NCBI GenBank assembly: GCA_015179125.1
Contig: WHVA01000503.1
Span: 1 to 64,000 of the forward strand
Direction of reading: 5' to 3'
Length of the DNA stretch: 64,000 nucleotides
Source of the DNA: Gautieria morchelliformis
Taxonomy: Eukaryota; Basidiomycota; Agaricomycetes; Gomphales; Gomphaceae
The number at the start of each line of letters is the position of its first letter. The stretch's first letter is position 1. Under the pieces are notes generated by a model. That model was not told the origin of the DNA and ran no database searches. It saw only the letters and a program-made list of their open reading frames with translations. Made by a program: the position numbers and the translations under genes. This document shows, piece by piece, positions 22,757-35,293 of the stretch.

Positions 22757-23484
22757 CTATCTTGCATTGTTGTTCCTATGAACACTGTTGAGAAAAGATA
22801 TTATGATGCTTAGACTGGTGGCGACACCTTTTGTGGTAAGATGTTGTCTGAATACTTTATGATGACAGCCGTCACAAGGCCTCCAAACACTTGCACAGAG
22901 ACCATGACCCATGCCCAAATTATGGAACACATCCCAGAACCAGCCAGCCGAATAAGTAGGGTGACTAGAAAAAACAATAGGAACAAGGGCAGGGAGAAGA
23001 GAAAATAAAGATAATTGGACATTACAGATCCAAAGAGCCGCTTTTGAGCCTTTGAGAACCATCTTGAAGTACATGCCTGCTAGACTAGACGTAAAGCATG
23101 AGGCTGTGACTGCCAGATGAATGCACACCAGGGTTCTCAAATGGGGGCGCAAGCTGCGACCCCCGGTCATTGAGGCTGAGGGTGTCATTTTGGGCCATTA
23201 CAGAGTTGTTATCGGGTGGGTGTGCATCCTGGAACCAGCCTCTGAGTGATGCCCACACCAATTGCCAGGACAAACAAAGCAAGCCACTTGGTACTTCCAA
23301 GCTTCCTGCGTAAAAGCATCACAGAAAATGCAGCAGTGGTGAGGGGTTTCATCTGGTAAGTCACTGTGAATGTGGCAACATCAAGGTTCACAGCAGCAAC
23401 ATATTGGAGGTTGTTTTGCATGACATATAGGATGGCAGGGATAGCCAAACTCCAACAATCATCGCTAAACACTTCATGACCCAC
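22757..23484 (-). pseudogene. UDP-galactose/nucleotide-sugar transporter (SLC35A-like) remnant
   Basis: The minus-strand frame at 23484-23209 reads SLAIPAILYVMQNNLQYVAA and continues with LDVATFTVTYQMKPLTTAAF, matching the core of the SLC35A family of Golgi transporters that import UDP-galactose or related sugars. A second segment (about 23105-22780) carries FTSSLAGMYFKMVLKGSKAA, LSLFSLLPALVPIVF, VFGGLVTAVIIKYSDNIL and ATSLSIIISFLNSV. These pieces lie in different frames, so at least two frameshifts separate conserved blocks. The N-terminal helices are missing: the gene runs out near 23490, about 90 bases before the LTR at 23581. The C-terminal helix is also missing. This is a truncated pseudogene. 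Confidence 0.8.
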
Positions 23485-23580
23485 TCATTGGAAAAGGTAT
23501 ATCCATTGGCCTAGGGCATAATTTGCAGACATGGGTGAGGTAGGCACCTGCATAGGACTGTTTACAAGGTGGCCACTAGG

Positions 23581-24035
23581 TGTTATGATCCATTCCCGAG
23601 TCTGGTCCCAAAGCCGCAGCTTCGGTACTCACTCGGGAACCTCAGGTTCACTCGGCTTTCCTCGGTTTCTCTTTGTACCTTTCTATCACCCCTGATTCCC
23701 CTTCTTAGGTAGTTCCCCATATGTTCAACCCTTTGTTCCCCTTGTCTGCTAGTTCCGGTCATTGATGTCCCTGACCCTGCACCCTGCATTACTATATAAC
23801 CCCTCAACCTTGTATCTTAGTTCCTCAGTTCAGATATCGACCTAGCTCCTTGTACACTAAGCTCACCTGCCTGATACCAATCCCGACCCTCAGCTTAAAG
23901 TCAAAACCTGTTCCCGAAATTAGGGCGGAACACTGAGTGGGCGCAACCTATGAGGTTGAAGCCAAGCCCTCTGTTCTGAATCTCGGCCCGGCTCTGGTTT
24001 AGAGTCGAGCCTCAGTACGACACATAGTCTTAACA
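23581..24035 (+). mobile_element. LTR, Ty3 family B
   Basis: This 455-bp sequence starts TGTTATGATCC and ends GTCTTAACA and contains ACTATATAA, a TATA-like element. It is the same family and orientation as 26706-27174. No matching 5-bp target duplication flanks it, so it is not a clean solo insertion. Confidence 0.75.
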
Positions 24036-24039
24036 GTAT

Positions 24040-26705
24040 ATCTGAACTCTCTACGCTCAGTTGTTCAGAATGCCAATCACCCATTCGTACACCCATGCCG
24101 AAGGTAGCCATGTAACGCCAACAATCGAAGCTCAGCGTGCATGAGGTACTTCAAGCGTCCCAGAAAACCCCCTGTTGGGTCACCTGTATTCCAACCCCCC
24201 ATCAGTTCAACCTGTACTCTGGCGCCGAGTTATCGGTGCTGGCCGAGGGCATATCAGTGAGGTTCCCAATGAACCAAGTAGGAGTCAGCTTGATTACAGG
24301 GAAAATGGGGTGGAGGTGATTCAGAGACTTAGGGAGGTGGAGACAATCTGCATGTGACCTGACTTGGCATTTGACAACCTAGGGGCCAAGTCGCCGATGA
24401 GCCAGCTTCTTCGATGGACAGGTGGTGCATATATCACTTGCATTGAGGTACACCTTGTCACCCAGTGTAAATTTAGGTGCAGGCTCATGTCAGTGATTAT
24501 AGTATGTCACCATGTCCTCCTTCGACTTTGCCAGTGGCAACTTCACTTCTGACAGCGACTCCTGCATGCACTCCTTGAACTCGTTGACAGATTTGAGCTG
24601 CGATGGAGGTTGATGCAGTTCGAAGCCCATTTGGGGATGTCGCCCAGTGTCCAGCATGAACGGGACTGACGAGTTGAAGTGTGAGCATGGTTGTTGTACT
24701 GGAATTCAGCCATAGGCAAGAGGTAATCCCAGTCATCCTGTTGCTCATTGACAAAGAGGTGAAGGTACTGCTCCAGCTCTTGATTGAGTTGCTCGGTCTG
24801 TCCATCAGTCTGTGGGTGGTAGGCTGTGGAGGCTGCAATGCAAATGCCCAGGAGGTGATAAAGCTTGCAAGTGAATTTGTGAACGAACTGTACTCCGTGA
24901 TCTGACACTACAGTTTGCGGCAGCCCCTGCAACTTCCAGATGTTGTGCAGGAAAAGCCGCACTGCCCCTGCCGCAGTTATCGTGGTGTTGGTGGGAATTA
25001 AGTGAGCCCGCTTCAAGACCGAATCCACTACATTCATCACAGCATTATACCCATGTGCATCAGGCAGTTCCACAACAAAGTTCACACTGATTGTGTCCCA
25101 TCAAGCTTCAGGGACAGGGAGTGGATGGAGTTCACCAAGGGGTGGCTGCCTTCGTACCTTGGTCCACAGGCACAAATCGCACATCTTGGAGTACTTGCCA
25201 ATGTACTGCAATATGTAAAGCCACCAGTAATTTCATGAGACAAGCTCAAGGGTCTTCCATCACCCAGGATGACAAGACACTTGTGAATCATGGTGCTGGG
25301 CAACAATTAGTCGCCTGAGGTCCTGGACAATTGGAACATACGCTTTACCTTGGAAAGTGAGCAACCCATCCATCTCGGCCCACTTTGCAGACACAAGTGA
25401 TTTCCCACCCAACTCTTGTAGCTTCCTGACTGCCCCATGTGAACCCATCCTCTAGTGACCCATCTCCAAATGCCTTCTTTACATCGTGAATAATCCCACA
25501 TTCTTCCCTCACCAGGGTGAGTCCCTCCAGGGCACAAACAATGAACAGCTCTGAGCGCAGGAGTGTCAAATCACTGTTGTCACCTGAACCTGACCCATGG
25601 TCAGAGCGTCAGGACAGTGCATGTGACATGCCCATTGTGATGTCAGGCCGGTGGTGAAGCTCAAAATCAAAATGCAACAAGTAGAGGGACCGGACCATCT
25701 AGCCTGTCTGCGATTCAGTTTATTTGCAGTTGGAAAATACTCCAGGTTCTTGTGGTCAGTCCAGATTTCAATGCGATGCATAATGCCTTCAAGGAAATGT
25801 TGCCATTCCTCTAGGGCAGGAATAATCTCCAGCATCTCTTTATCATGAATCTCATAATTTTGCTCCACAGGGGTGAGACTCTGGGAGTACAATGCAATTG
25901 GATGCCACTTGTCGTCATCTGGAGATCGCTGCGACAGGACTGCACATTGGAACTGTCAGCCTCTACCCAGTATGGTTGATTATCATCTGCAAAGTGCAGG
26001 ATCAGCACTGATGTGAATTGTAGCTTTAGCCCATCAAAAGCCTGCTGTCCATGATCACCCCAGGACCATTGCACATCCGTCTTGGTGAGCTCTAACAAGG
26101 GTCATGCATGAGGTGAGAAGCCCTCGACAAACCAGCAATAGAAGTTGGCAATCCCTAGGAAGGCCTGCCCCTCCTTGTGATTCACTGGGGTTTTCCAGTC
26201 CATGACACCTGTGACCTTGATGGGGTCTATCTCCACCTTGCCATATGACACAATGAGCCCAAGGTACTTGATCTTTGTTTGGTCAAACTCAGATTTCTCA
26301 GGGCAAAGATAGAGCTGGTGCTGTCGTAGGTGCTCGAGGACTATTTGCATAAGTCAGCATTGCTCCTCAAGGGTGTTGGTGAAAATCAGGATGCCATCCA
26401 GGTACATGCATACATGCCCTTCCATGATGAGGTCTTGAAAGATGTTGTTCATCATGGTTTGGAATGTCACAGGGCTGTTGGTGAGCCCAAGGAACATGAA
26501 AAGGGGTTCAAAGACGCCACAATTGGGGCAGAATACAGCCTTCCACTCATCGCCACCCTTTATCCACAAGCCCCATCGCACATCTAGCTTGATGAAGTAT
26601 TTCACTCCACAAAGCTGTGCGATGAGCTCGGAAATTATGGGAAGTTGGTAGCGATTTTTCACTGTTATGGCATTGAGCATGCGATAATACTGGACCAGTC
26701 ACAAT
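24040..26705 (-). mobile_element. Ty3 pol fragment, minus strand, broken
   Basis: Read on the minus strand, it keeps reverse transcriptase (about 26680-26100, with [19 protein letters not shown]), RNase H (about 26090-25570) and integrase (about 25085-24500, with AASTAYHPQTDGQTEQLN). Fragments of the integrase C-terminal region reach to about 24110. It is related in sequence to the Ty3 element at 49.0-56.1 kb. Gag, protease and its own LTRs are absent. The fragment is cut at both sides by family B LTRs that read on the opposite strand. It is heavily broken. Confidence 0.8.
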
Positions 26706-27174
26706 TGTTATGATCCATTCCCGAGTCCGGTCCCAAAGCCTTGGCTTCGGTACTTGCTTGGGAACCTCAGGTTTCACTCGGCTTCCTTGGGTTCTCTTCA
26801 TACCTTTCCATCACCCCTGATTTCCCTTCCTAGTTAGTTCCCCGTTTTCCCAACCCTTTGTTCCCCCTGTCCATTGTTCTGATCATTGATCCCTCTGACC
26901 CTGCATACCTCTGACCCTGCATACTACTTTACTATATAAACTGCCCAGTCATGTATTCTAGTTCCTCAGTTCAGATATCAACTTAGCTTCTCATACACTA
27001 AACCCTTCTGCTTGATATTGTTTCCAAACTTCGGCTTATAGCCGAGTCCAATCCTGAAATTAGGGTGGAACACTGAGTGGACGCAACCCACTAGGTTGAA
27101 GCCAAGCCCTCTGTCCTGAGATCCCAGTTTGGCCCTGGTAGAGCTGAACTACAGTACGACATACAGTCTTAACA
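26706..27174 (+). mobile_element. LTR, Ty3 family B, upstream of gag
   Basis: This 469-bp LTR starts TGTTATGATCC and ends GTCTTAACA, with TATATAAAC at about 26934. It directly precedes the gag region of the plus-strand Ty3 element and interrupts the minus-strand pol fragment within its reverse transcriptase region. It is a different family from the LTR at the far end of that element. Confidence 0.75.
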
Positions 27175-28617
27175 CTGTTGAAGCTCTCTCTTATTTTGGA
27201 ACACTTAGGTCCACAGCACCACCAAGACATACAGGTCCTCCCAGCTCTCATGCCGATGATCCATTTACCAATGATCTTCCGCCAAGCCACATCGAAGATG
27301 TTACTGACGTCAACCCCGGCAATCCTGGCTATGATGGAAAATCCTCAAGTAGCAGCAGTGAACATACAACCCCATCACCTCGACACGCAGTACCACCTCC
27401 ACCACCACCCCAGGACCTCCAGGCGGTGGACCTCCTGGTGGCCCCCAGGCACTCCTCCACCTCTGAATCCCACCAACCCAGTTCTGCCCACTCAAGCTCC
27501 AGACCTGCTGCAGGCTATCGCCATGCTAGCTGGCCACCTCCAATGCCTGGCTCAAGCACCATGCCCCAAGACAAAAGTTCATGAACCTGACCAATTTGAC
27601 AGTTCTGATCCAAAGAAGCTTCAGCCTTTTATGGTTCAGCTTCAGCTCAACTTCCGCAACTGTCACGACACCTTTTCCGATGACGAGAAAAATGTCAATT
27701 ATGCCCTTTCCTACCTCCATGGCATGGCCTCGACTACTTCGAACCCACACTTATGGATCCCTATGCTGTTGTCGATTGGGCAGATGATTTTCCCAATTTC
27801 GTTTCCAAACTCCGCAACAACTTCGGACCTTTCAATATGGAAGCTGATGCGGCAAATGAACTCAATAAGCTTCATATGCAAGACACTCATAAGTTAGCTA
27901 AATACATTGTCACTTTCCAGCAGCTCGCTCCTCGCGTCCAAGGGGAGAAGCTGCACTCCACTGACAGTTCTACATGGGCCTACTGTCCTGCATCAAGGAC
28001 AAAATCACCTATGTTGGAAAACCCACCACACTGACAGACCTCCACAACCTAGCTCAATCTATCGATGCACACTACTGGGAACAACATTCTGAGATCGCTC
28101 ATGAACCCTCCACCCAGAGCAAGCACAATAAGTCTTCTGATAAGAAGTCTGATAAAGACAAGAAGAAGACCAATTCCAGAAATAACAACTCCAGAAATAA
28201 CAACAACAACAATTAGGGCTCCAGCTCCGGCAACCGGAACTCTACTCCCACACCTGGCAATAACTCCCAGGCTTCCAGTTCCAACACCACTGCCCAGAAG
28301 ACCACTCCTGACCTTTCCAACAAACTTGGGAAGGCTAGAAAACTAACCCCTGCAGAATGTCAGTGTTGCATGGACAACAACCTTTGCCTCTTCTGCGGCA
28401 AAGGCGGCCACATCACCTGTGAATGCACCCAAGCAACCTCTTCCGCTGCAAAAGCCAAAAGCTGCACAGCAAAGACAGAAGAAAAATCTGAAGCGACTCC
28501 TGCTATGGATGCAAAAAAATAGTCAGCAGTCCTCCAGCCTCCGCATGAGCTGTGTTGACCCCATTTGTGCGACTAATGAGATTCGACTCAATGAATCCAC
28601 TCTTTCATCCTCCAACT

Positions 28618-29132
28618 TAGGGCTGCACACCGTGCCGTACAACCACGGCTGTACGGTGCCGTGTTACGGCCACGGCACCCGTACCATCAAGGGTTTGTGT
28701 GCGCTGCTGATGGCACGGTATACGGTACGGGTTGACGCCATATGATACCATAAAAATACGGCCGTGTACGGTGTGTACAGCATGCATTCGGAAAAGCCCA
28801 AAAACCTTGTAGCCGAGCCCAAAAAGGCATCGGCCGACGGGCGCTAACGCTGGTAGGCAGGCCATTTACGTGGCGCTCACGCTCCCGTTCACCCCTGCTG
28901 ACATTCTGCCACGCGCGCGCACACCGTAGCGAGCGGCTGGGTGTGATATTATCATTATTTTAGTTTTGCCGCCGGTCGTGTGCAGTAAGGAAGCCGGTGA
29001 GTGATCTAAGTTTAGGCTGAGCTATAATAGATCAGCCTATAGATCCGTCAACCGTAATACGGACGGTACGGTACCCGTACCGTACCGTCAGAGGGGGTGA
29101 GGTGTCAATCATACGGACGGTGTGCAGCCCTA
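28618..29132. mobile_element. hAT-type MITE in the Ty3 body
   Basis: This 515-bp element has ends TAGGGCTGCACACCGTG and CGGTGTGCAGCCCTA. A perfect 8-bp target duplication CTCCAACT flanks it (28610-28617 and 29133-29140), which is diagnostic of hAT transposition. The ends are rich in ACGGTACGG-type words, forming subterminal repeats. The interior codes for nothing recognisable. It splits the Ty3 element between gag and protease. Confidence 0.95.
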
Positions 29133-30173
29133 CTCCAACTCCCTCTTGATTTCACTCACCTCCAACACAATTTCCGCACCTCCTTTTACTGCATTGAGCA
29201 ACTCTGGTTCAACTCATTGTTTCTGCAATTCTGACTTTGTTCTCAAGCACAAGCTTCCAACCCACAACATTCCTACTATTCCGCACCGCCTTTTTTATGG
29301 GTCATCCAACATGGCAATCTCACAATTTGTGGACCTATCCATCCATTTTTGCTACTAGGGATAACCATGAAGTTACGTTTTATGTTACTCCACTAGATGC
29401 TAGCTGTTCCATTGTACTATGACACAACTGGCTCACCCGATATAATCCATTGATTAACTGGGCATTGGGTCAAATACAGTTCTGTACCCCGGATCAACTT
29501 CCGTCTATTCCAATGTCGTCCACAAAGATGGCTGAAGCCTCTTCTGCAACTCCATAGCTCCTCGAATTGTCCTTGTTTCCACCACCACTACTACAAGGAC
29601 AAGAAGATTTGACTGTTTTTCAGCTTCACCTTTCTTACTCGGCTCCAGTCAAGGCTCATTCCGCCTCAACTTCCTCTCCTGTTGACATGAGCTTAGTTCC
29701 AGAAAAATATCACGACTTCCTGGATGTGTTCAATAAGGCCAAAGTTGATAGACCTGCCAATAATTGACCTTACGACTTGAAGATAGATCTCAAAAAGGCG
29801 CATCCCTGCCCCTCAGACCAATCTACTCTCTTTTGCAAAGTGAACTCCAAACTCTCTGCGAGTTTGTCGATGAACACCTTAACATGGGCTTTATCCACCC
29901 TTTGCTGTCTCCGCACAGTGCTCCAGTCCTGTTCATCAAAAAAAGGGATGGATTTCTCCACCTCTGCATTGATTTCTGTGGACTTAATGCCCTTACCAAG
30001 AAGGACAAATATCCACTTCTGTGCATTTATGACCTCCTCGATACTCCATGCAGGGTGAATATCTACACCAAAATCAACCTCCAGCACACTTATCACCTTG
30101 TCCACATCCAAGAAGGTGATGAGTGGAAAACCACCTTCCACACCCACTACGGTGCTTTTGAGTGGGTTGTCAT

Positions 30174-30596
30174 TATTATTAGGATGTTAGAAGTGCTTTA
30201 GGCATGCGCATTGACTTGAGCGCAGAGGCAGACTCGACTCGACTCGTGGTGCGCTTTGACTCGAGCGCAGAGAATGACGACGGCTTGTGACTCGAAGCCG
30301 GACGGATAAGATTCATGAGTATTCTACGATACATGGAGTGCGACTTATACTATGGTGGATAGGAGTCTTGGTACAGGCTAAATAGATAAATATGCTGCGG
30401 CTGATGCATATATGCAGCCAGCTCCCTACAGATGAGCCACAGTCCGTGTATTCGGTTTTGGCTATAGTACTCGGATCTTGCTGCGCGCGTGATGCCTCGG
30501 CTCGGCTCTATGACTCGGTGTAAGATCCGTGGTGGATCGTTGACTCGCATGTACACAAGGGTGTGCACCTCGGTCCATTACCTTGTGGTTACAACA
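30174..30596. mobile_element. Insertion in Ty3 reverse transcriptase, probably a solo LTR
   Basis: This 423-bp insert is flanked by a 5-bp duplication GTCAT (30169-30173 and 30597-30601) and interrupts the conserved region that continues with MPFGLTNAP. It ends in ACAACA and is rich in GACTCG words. The 5-bp duplication and CA end fit an LTR, but the left end lacks a clear TG start at the duplication boundary, so the assignment is tentative. Confidence 0.65.
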
Positions 30597-31863
30597 GTCA
30601 TGCCTTTTGGTCTAACCAATGCTCCTGCTGCTTTCAGCATTTCATGAACGACGTATTTTCTGATCTCCACGATGTATGTGTTCTAGTCTACATTGATGAC
30701 ATCCTCATCTAGTCTGACACACTGGAAGAACACCGGGAACATGTCCGCAAAGTGCTTCACCATCTCTGCAAACATCACCTCTACGCAAAAGCAGAAAAAT
30801 GCGAATGGCACCACGACACGGTCGAATACCTGGGCTATATCCTCTCCCCAACAGGTCTCACTATGACAGAGGACAAGGTCAAGGCAATTCAAGAATGGCC
30901 AGAACCCCGACGTGTTAAGGATGTGCAGTCTTTCCTTGGCTTCGCCAATTTTACTGACATTTCATTTATAACTTTTCCGAAATTACTGTTCTGCTCACAC
31001 ATCTCACCAGGAAGGGTGCTCCTTGGAATTTCATTCCAGAATGCTGCTCAGCATTCGAAGCCCTCAAGGCAGCCTTCACTACCACTCCACTCCTCTGTTT
31101 GTGGATTCCTGATGCCCAACTTGTACTTGAAACTGATGCTTCAGACTATGTGCTAGCCTCCATTCTGTCGATCATTTCACCTAACGACAGAGAAATTCAT
31201 CTGATCGCTTTTCATTCCTGCACCTTTTCTGCCCCAGAACTCAATTACAATGTCCATGATAAGGAACTACTTGCGATTTTTGAAGCCTTCAAAATATGGT
31301 GACACTGCCTTGAAGGTCCAACTTATCCAATTAACATTGTTACGGATCATAAAAACCTTGAGTATTTCATGACTACTAAGATTTTGACTCGCCGTCAAGT
31401 CCGCTGGTCTGAATATCTATCACAGTTCAACATGGTGATCTGTTTCCACCCCAGAAAGCTTGGAGCAAAACCAGACACACTCACTAGACATTGGGATGTC
31501 TACCCAAAAGAGGGAAGTAGCAACTATGCCAGTGTCAACCCGTACAACTTCCGCCTGGTATTTTTGACCGAGCAACTGGCATCGTCCCTGCATGCAACAG
31601 CATTGCAATTCCTGCTACTCTGTGCCTCTATCATCATGGACACTGAGTCTCTCCATTCCGATATCTGTTCCAACCCCATCTCCGCAACCCACCTCAATAA
31701 CCCAACCAGTCCTGGATGCTCCCTTGATTCCGACCGATTCCTCTGTTACAAGTCTTGAATCTACGTTCCAGATATCAATGATCTTTGACTCCGCGTACTC
31801 CAGCAAAGCCATGATCATCCACTCTCAGGACACCAAGGCCAAAACAAGACCCTCGACATCATC

Positions 31864-32900
31864 TTTTATGATATATATCAGATTAAAATGTTTTGATAGA
31901 TGACTTCTATTGCTTAGCGGCTGGGACCGCTATATTTGTCCTTCGCTGTGTGCTGACTAAGCTCTGCAAGGCGCATCCATCACTGATGGATGCTGGTCAC
32001 GTGACCGCATCGATGGAGAAACGGGTTTGATCTAGAGAACGGCTGTCTCAAAAGGCTTCGCTTTTGAGATAGTTTTGAGTAGACAGTAATAGTAGACTCT
32101 CAACAAAGAGTTGGAGAAAACTATCAAGGATTAAGTTCTGTAGCTATCAAACAAGACTACAGTCACTTCAGGGGGTGAAACAGTAAAATTCTGGATGATC
32201 GGTTCGTACATTTGTGGTAGCTATTTATACTATAAACTATGTGTAAAATAAAGGGGTGACTATTTGTAGTCATAACACCGTGAAAAAGATGGGGATAATA
32301 ACAGGGATGATAGGCTTTGGAATAGAGTCTTGTACCTACTATACAAAGCTCCTGTCTACATGATGTTAGGATAGTAATCAGCTGGTCGTGTCATGGAGTA
32401 CAATAGGAAATGAAAATTAAATTTCTCTTGTGCAACATAAATGCTGCTCTTGGTGATGGGGCCGCCATCTCTGTGCCTCTTCTGTGGGGCAGCTGATCGA
32501 ACATACATACTTGGAATGACGTTCTGTTATCATTCCATAACGTCCGGTACACCTGCGTAGTCTATGTGCCTCTGTGGCGTTTGGTGCCCGCAACTCCTCG
32601 GTGCCTGTGGCCTGGCACCTGTCAACATCATGGCCAATGCCATCTGCTGTCAGGCGCACTGTCTCTGATCAGCCACACATGGCCAATGCCTTCATGCCTG
32701 TATCTTATCTAATCAATAGATAAGATAGCTACCGATCGTGATGTCATGTGCCACTTGTGCATATCGATGTCTGTGATGTCACGAGTGTTGTTTCCACTAT
32801 GAGTGTTGTTTCCATTCTTTAATAGATTCTTCTTTTGTTTCATTTGTTAGTTTCTATATATAAGGATGATTTAAATAACATAGTTGCATATATCATAACA
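31864..32900 (-). mobile_element. Solo LTR, family E
   Basis: This 1037-bp solo LTR is flanked by TCATC (31859-31863 and 32901-32905). Read on the minus strand it begins TGTTATGATATATGCAAC and ends ATATCATAAAA. Two other copies lie at 47403-48514 and 56580-57553. It sits between the RNase H and integrase regions of the Ty3 element. Confidence 0.9.
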
Positions 32901-33162
32901 TCATCTGATTCACCTAGACTTGGCCACTCCTCCGCACAATGGTACAAGACTACTGCAAGTCATGCACCACCTGTATGCATGCCAAGCCTCAGTGTCACAA
33001 GCCCTACAGCCTCCTGAAGCAACTTCCAATCCCAGAACAACCCTGGAATTCGATATCCATAGACTTCATTGAGAAACTTCCTAAGTCATCTGGCTATGAT
33101 ACCATTCTAGTTATTGTTGACCGCCTTAAAAAACAGTCTATCTTTATTCCGACCTATGACAC

Positions 33163-34202
33163 TGTTAAGATTGGTTTTTAGGCATTAATATTATGTATTA
33201 GTGAACACAGCAAATGCCCAAATGGCTTGTGCAATGAAGTGTGTAGTTCAGCGAATAAGATGCATGAATAAATGTTTTTAGAAGGTAAGAGGGCTCCCTG
33301 AACAGGTGACACTTGATGATGTAATGTCCAAGGTCTCACGGAAAGGTTGTCTAGCAGTAACAATTCTTTTGCCAGTGAAGGTGCTCCTTTGGAGCCCTTC
33401 ACCGACAGCACCGATAATAGTATGAAGGCTAAGGTAATGAAGGTGAAGTATGAAAACTCACCAGTGGTGCTTAAGTCCTCCTCTGGTCTAAGATAGGGGT
33501 CTATAGAAGAGGGCTCAAGATGATGATCACAGTGAGGTCAAGCTTTTGCACAAGATAGACGTATGATAATTGAACTGGGGAATATACATGCGAATGTAAA
33601 CTACTTATACCGAATGCTCATATGATAAGCTTTTGCACAAGATAGACATATGATAATTGAACTGGGGAATATACATGCGAACGTAAACTACTTATACCGA
33701 ATGCTCATATGATATCAGCGAATAGGAAAGAGGCTGTCATGAGTCAGGGTTGGATATGGGTGCGCAGTCAAGATACAAATAGACAAAACACATATACAAT
33801 GGAGAAGGAGAGGAGTGTGAACATGAAACAATGGGAAGAGAGAGGATAAAGGTACCTATGTAAGAAAACACGCCTTGAGACCTGCATACATGTTACCCTG
33901 CACAGACTCTGTGTCTGCTGGGTTGATCCCACATGATGTATGGGTAGGACGTCCCACAAATGCATCCCGGCCATAGGAACACCTAAAAGGGGTTGAGTCG
34001 GGAAGATGATGGGGCCAGTGATGAACCATCAAGCCAGGTAATGGATGTCGATCATGTTTGATGGTGTGCCTACTGGCGAATGATGCAAGTAGCGAATAAC
34101 CGTTCGGCAAATTCGGCGAAGAGCGAATGGAGCAAACATAGAAGTGGAGTGATGAAAGGGAAAATGGAGTTACTGGATACAAGAAATAAATGAGTCATGA
34201 CA
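33163..34202 (+). mobile_element. Solo LTR, family F, in Ty3 integrase
   Basis: This 1040-bp sequence begins TGTTAAGATTGG and ends GAGTCATGACA. It is flanked by GACAC (33158-33162 and 34203-34207). It is related, in inverse orientation, to 57720-59114. Inside is an imperfect direct repeat of about 85 bp (33542-33626 against about 33629-33713). The orientation is arbitrary because no internal region is present. Confidence 0.88.
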
Positions 34203-35293
34203 GACACCATCACTTCTGCCCAGCTCACACAGGTCTTTGTCTGTTTCAAGCATGGAATCCCCTCCCATCTTACCTCTGATCATGGATCAGAATTTGTGTC
34301 CTCCTTCTTCCACACATTGTGCAAGGCTCTTGACATGAAGCTCCACTTCACTTCCAGTTATCATCCTGAAGGTGATGGCCACACGGAATGTACTAATCAG
34401 ACCCTTGAGCAGTACCTCCGCGTCTATTGCAACTACCAACATAGCAATTGGTCCAACCTTCTTCCGCTCACGGAATTTGCCTACAACAATGCACCTTCTG
34501 CCACCACTGGAATTTCACCCTTTTACGCCAACAAGGTCTACCACCTGAATCTCACCATCCACCCTGAACATGATCTCGCCTCTGCCGGAGCCTGAGACTT
34601 CGTTGTGGAACTCAATGACCTTCACCAACACCTCCAAGAGAACATTTCCACTGCCCAAAAGAGATATCAAACCTCCGCTGATTGGAAACATCTTCCGCAA
34701 CTGGCATTCAAAATAGGCAATAAAGTCTTTGTCAAAGCAGAAAAATTCACCACCACTCACCCTTTGAAGAAGCTCTCTGAAAACTACCTTGGCCCTTATG
34801 AGATCATCGCTAAGGCCAGCAGTCATTCTTTCACTCTCAGACTTCCTGACAATATGCATGCAGTACATCCAGTATTCCATGTCTCTATGCTTGAACCATC
34901 AGTTCTGAACACTATTCCAAATGGCAAACAGCCTCTGCCTCCACCAGTCATCACTGATGGAGAACCGGAACATGAGATTTTGGAAATTCTCAACTCAAAG
35001 CTTGACAAGCAATACTGTTGTCAACCCCAGTACCTAGTCAAGTACACCAATGAAGAGACCTCATGGATTTCCACCACGGAACTTGACCACATCTTTGAAC
35101 TCGTTTCTGATTTCCACAAGGCATACCCTGCCAATCCTGGCCCCATTTCTGCACCGTAGTTCCCTTCTGACCCTCATTTCCGACACTTTCATTTCACTTA
35201 CACTGCTCAAGTCACAAGTTGAAATATGATCATTACTTCTGCTAATTTAAAATTCCACCATTTTCAAGAAATGTTATACAAGTCCTTTCAACC

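Noticed and set aside
23581-27174. Family B LTR pair plus enclosed pol as one normal minus-strand element
   Set aside because: TATA-like motifs place both LTRs on the plus strand, the outer flanks do not match, and reverse transcriptase coding runs directly up to the LTR without a primer binding site or gag.
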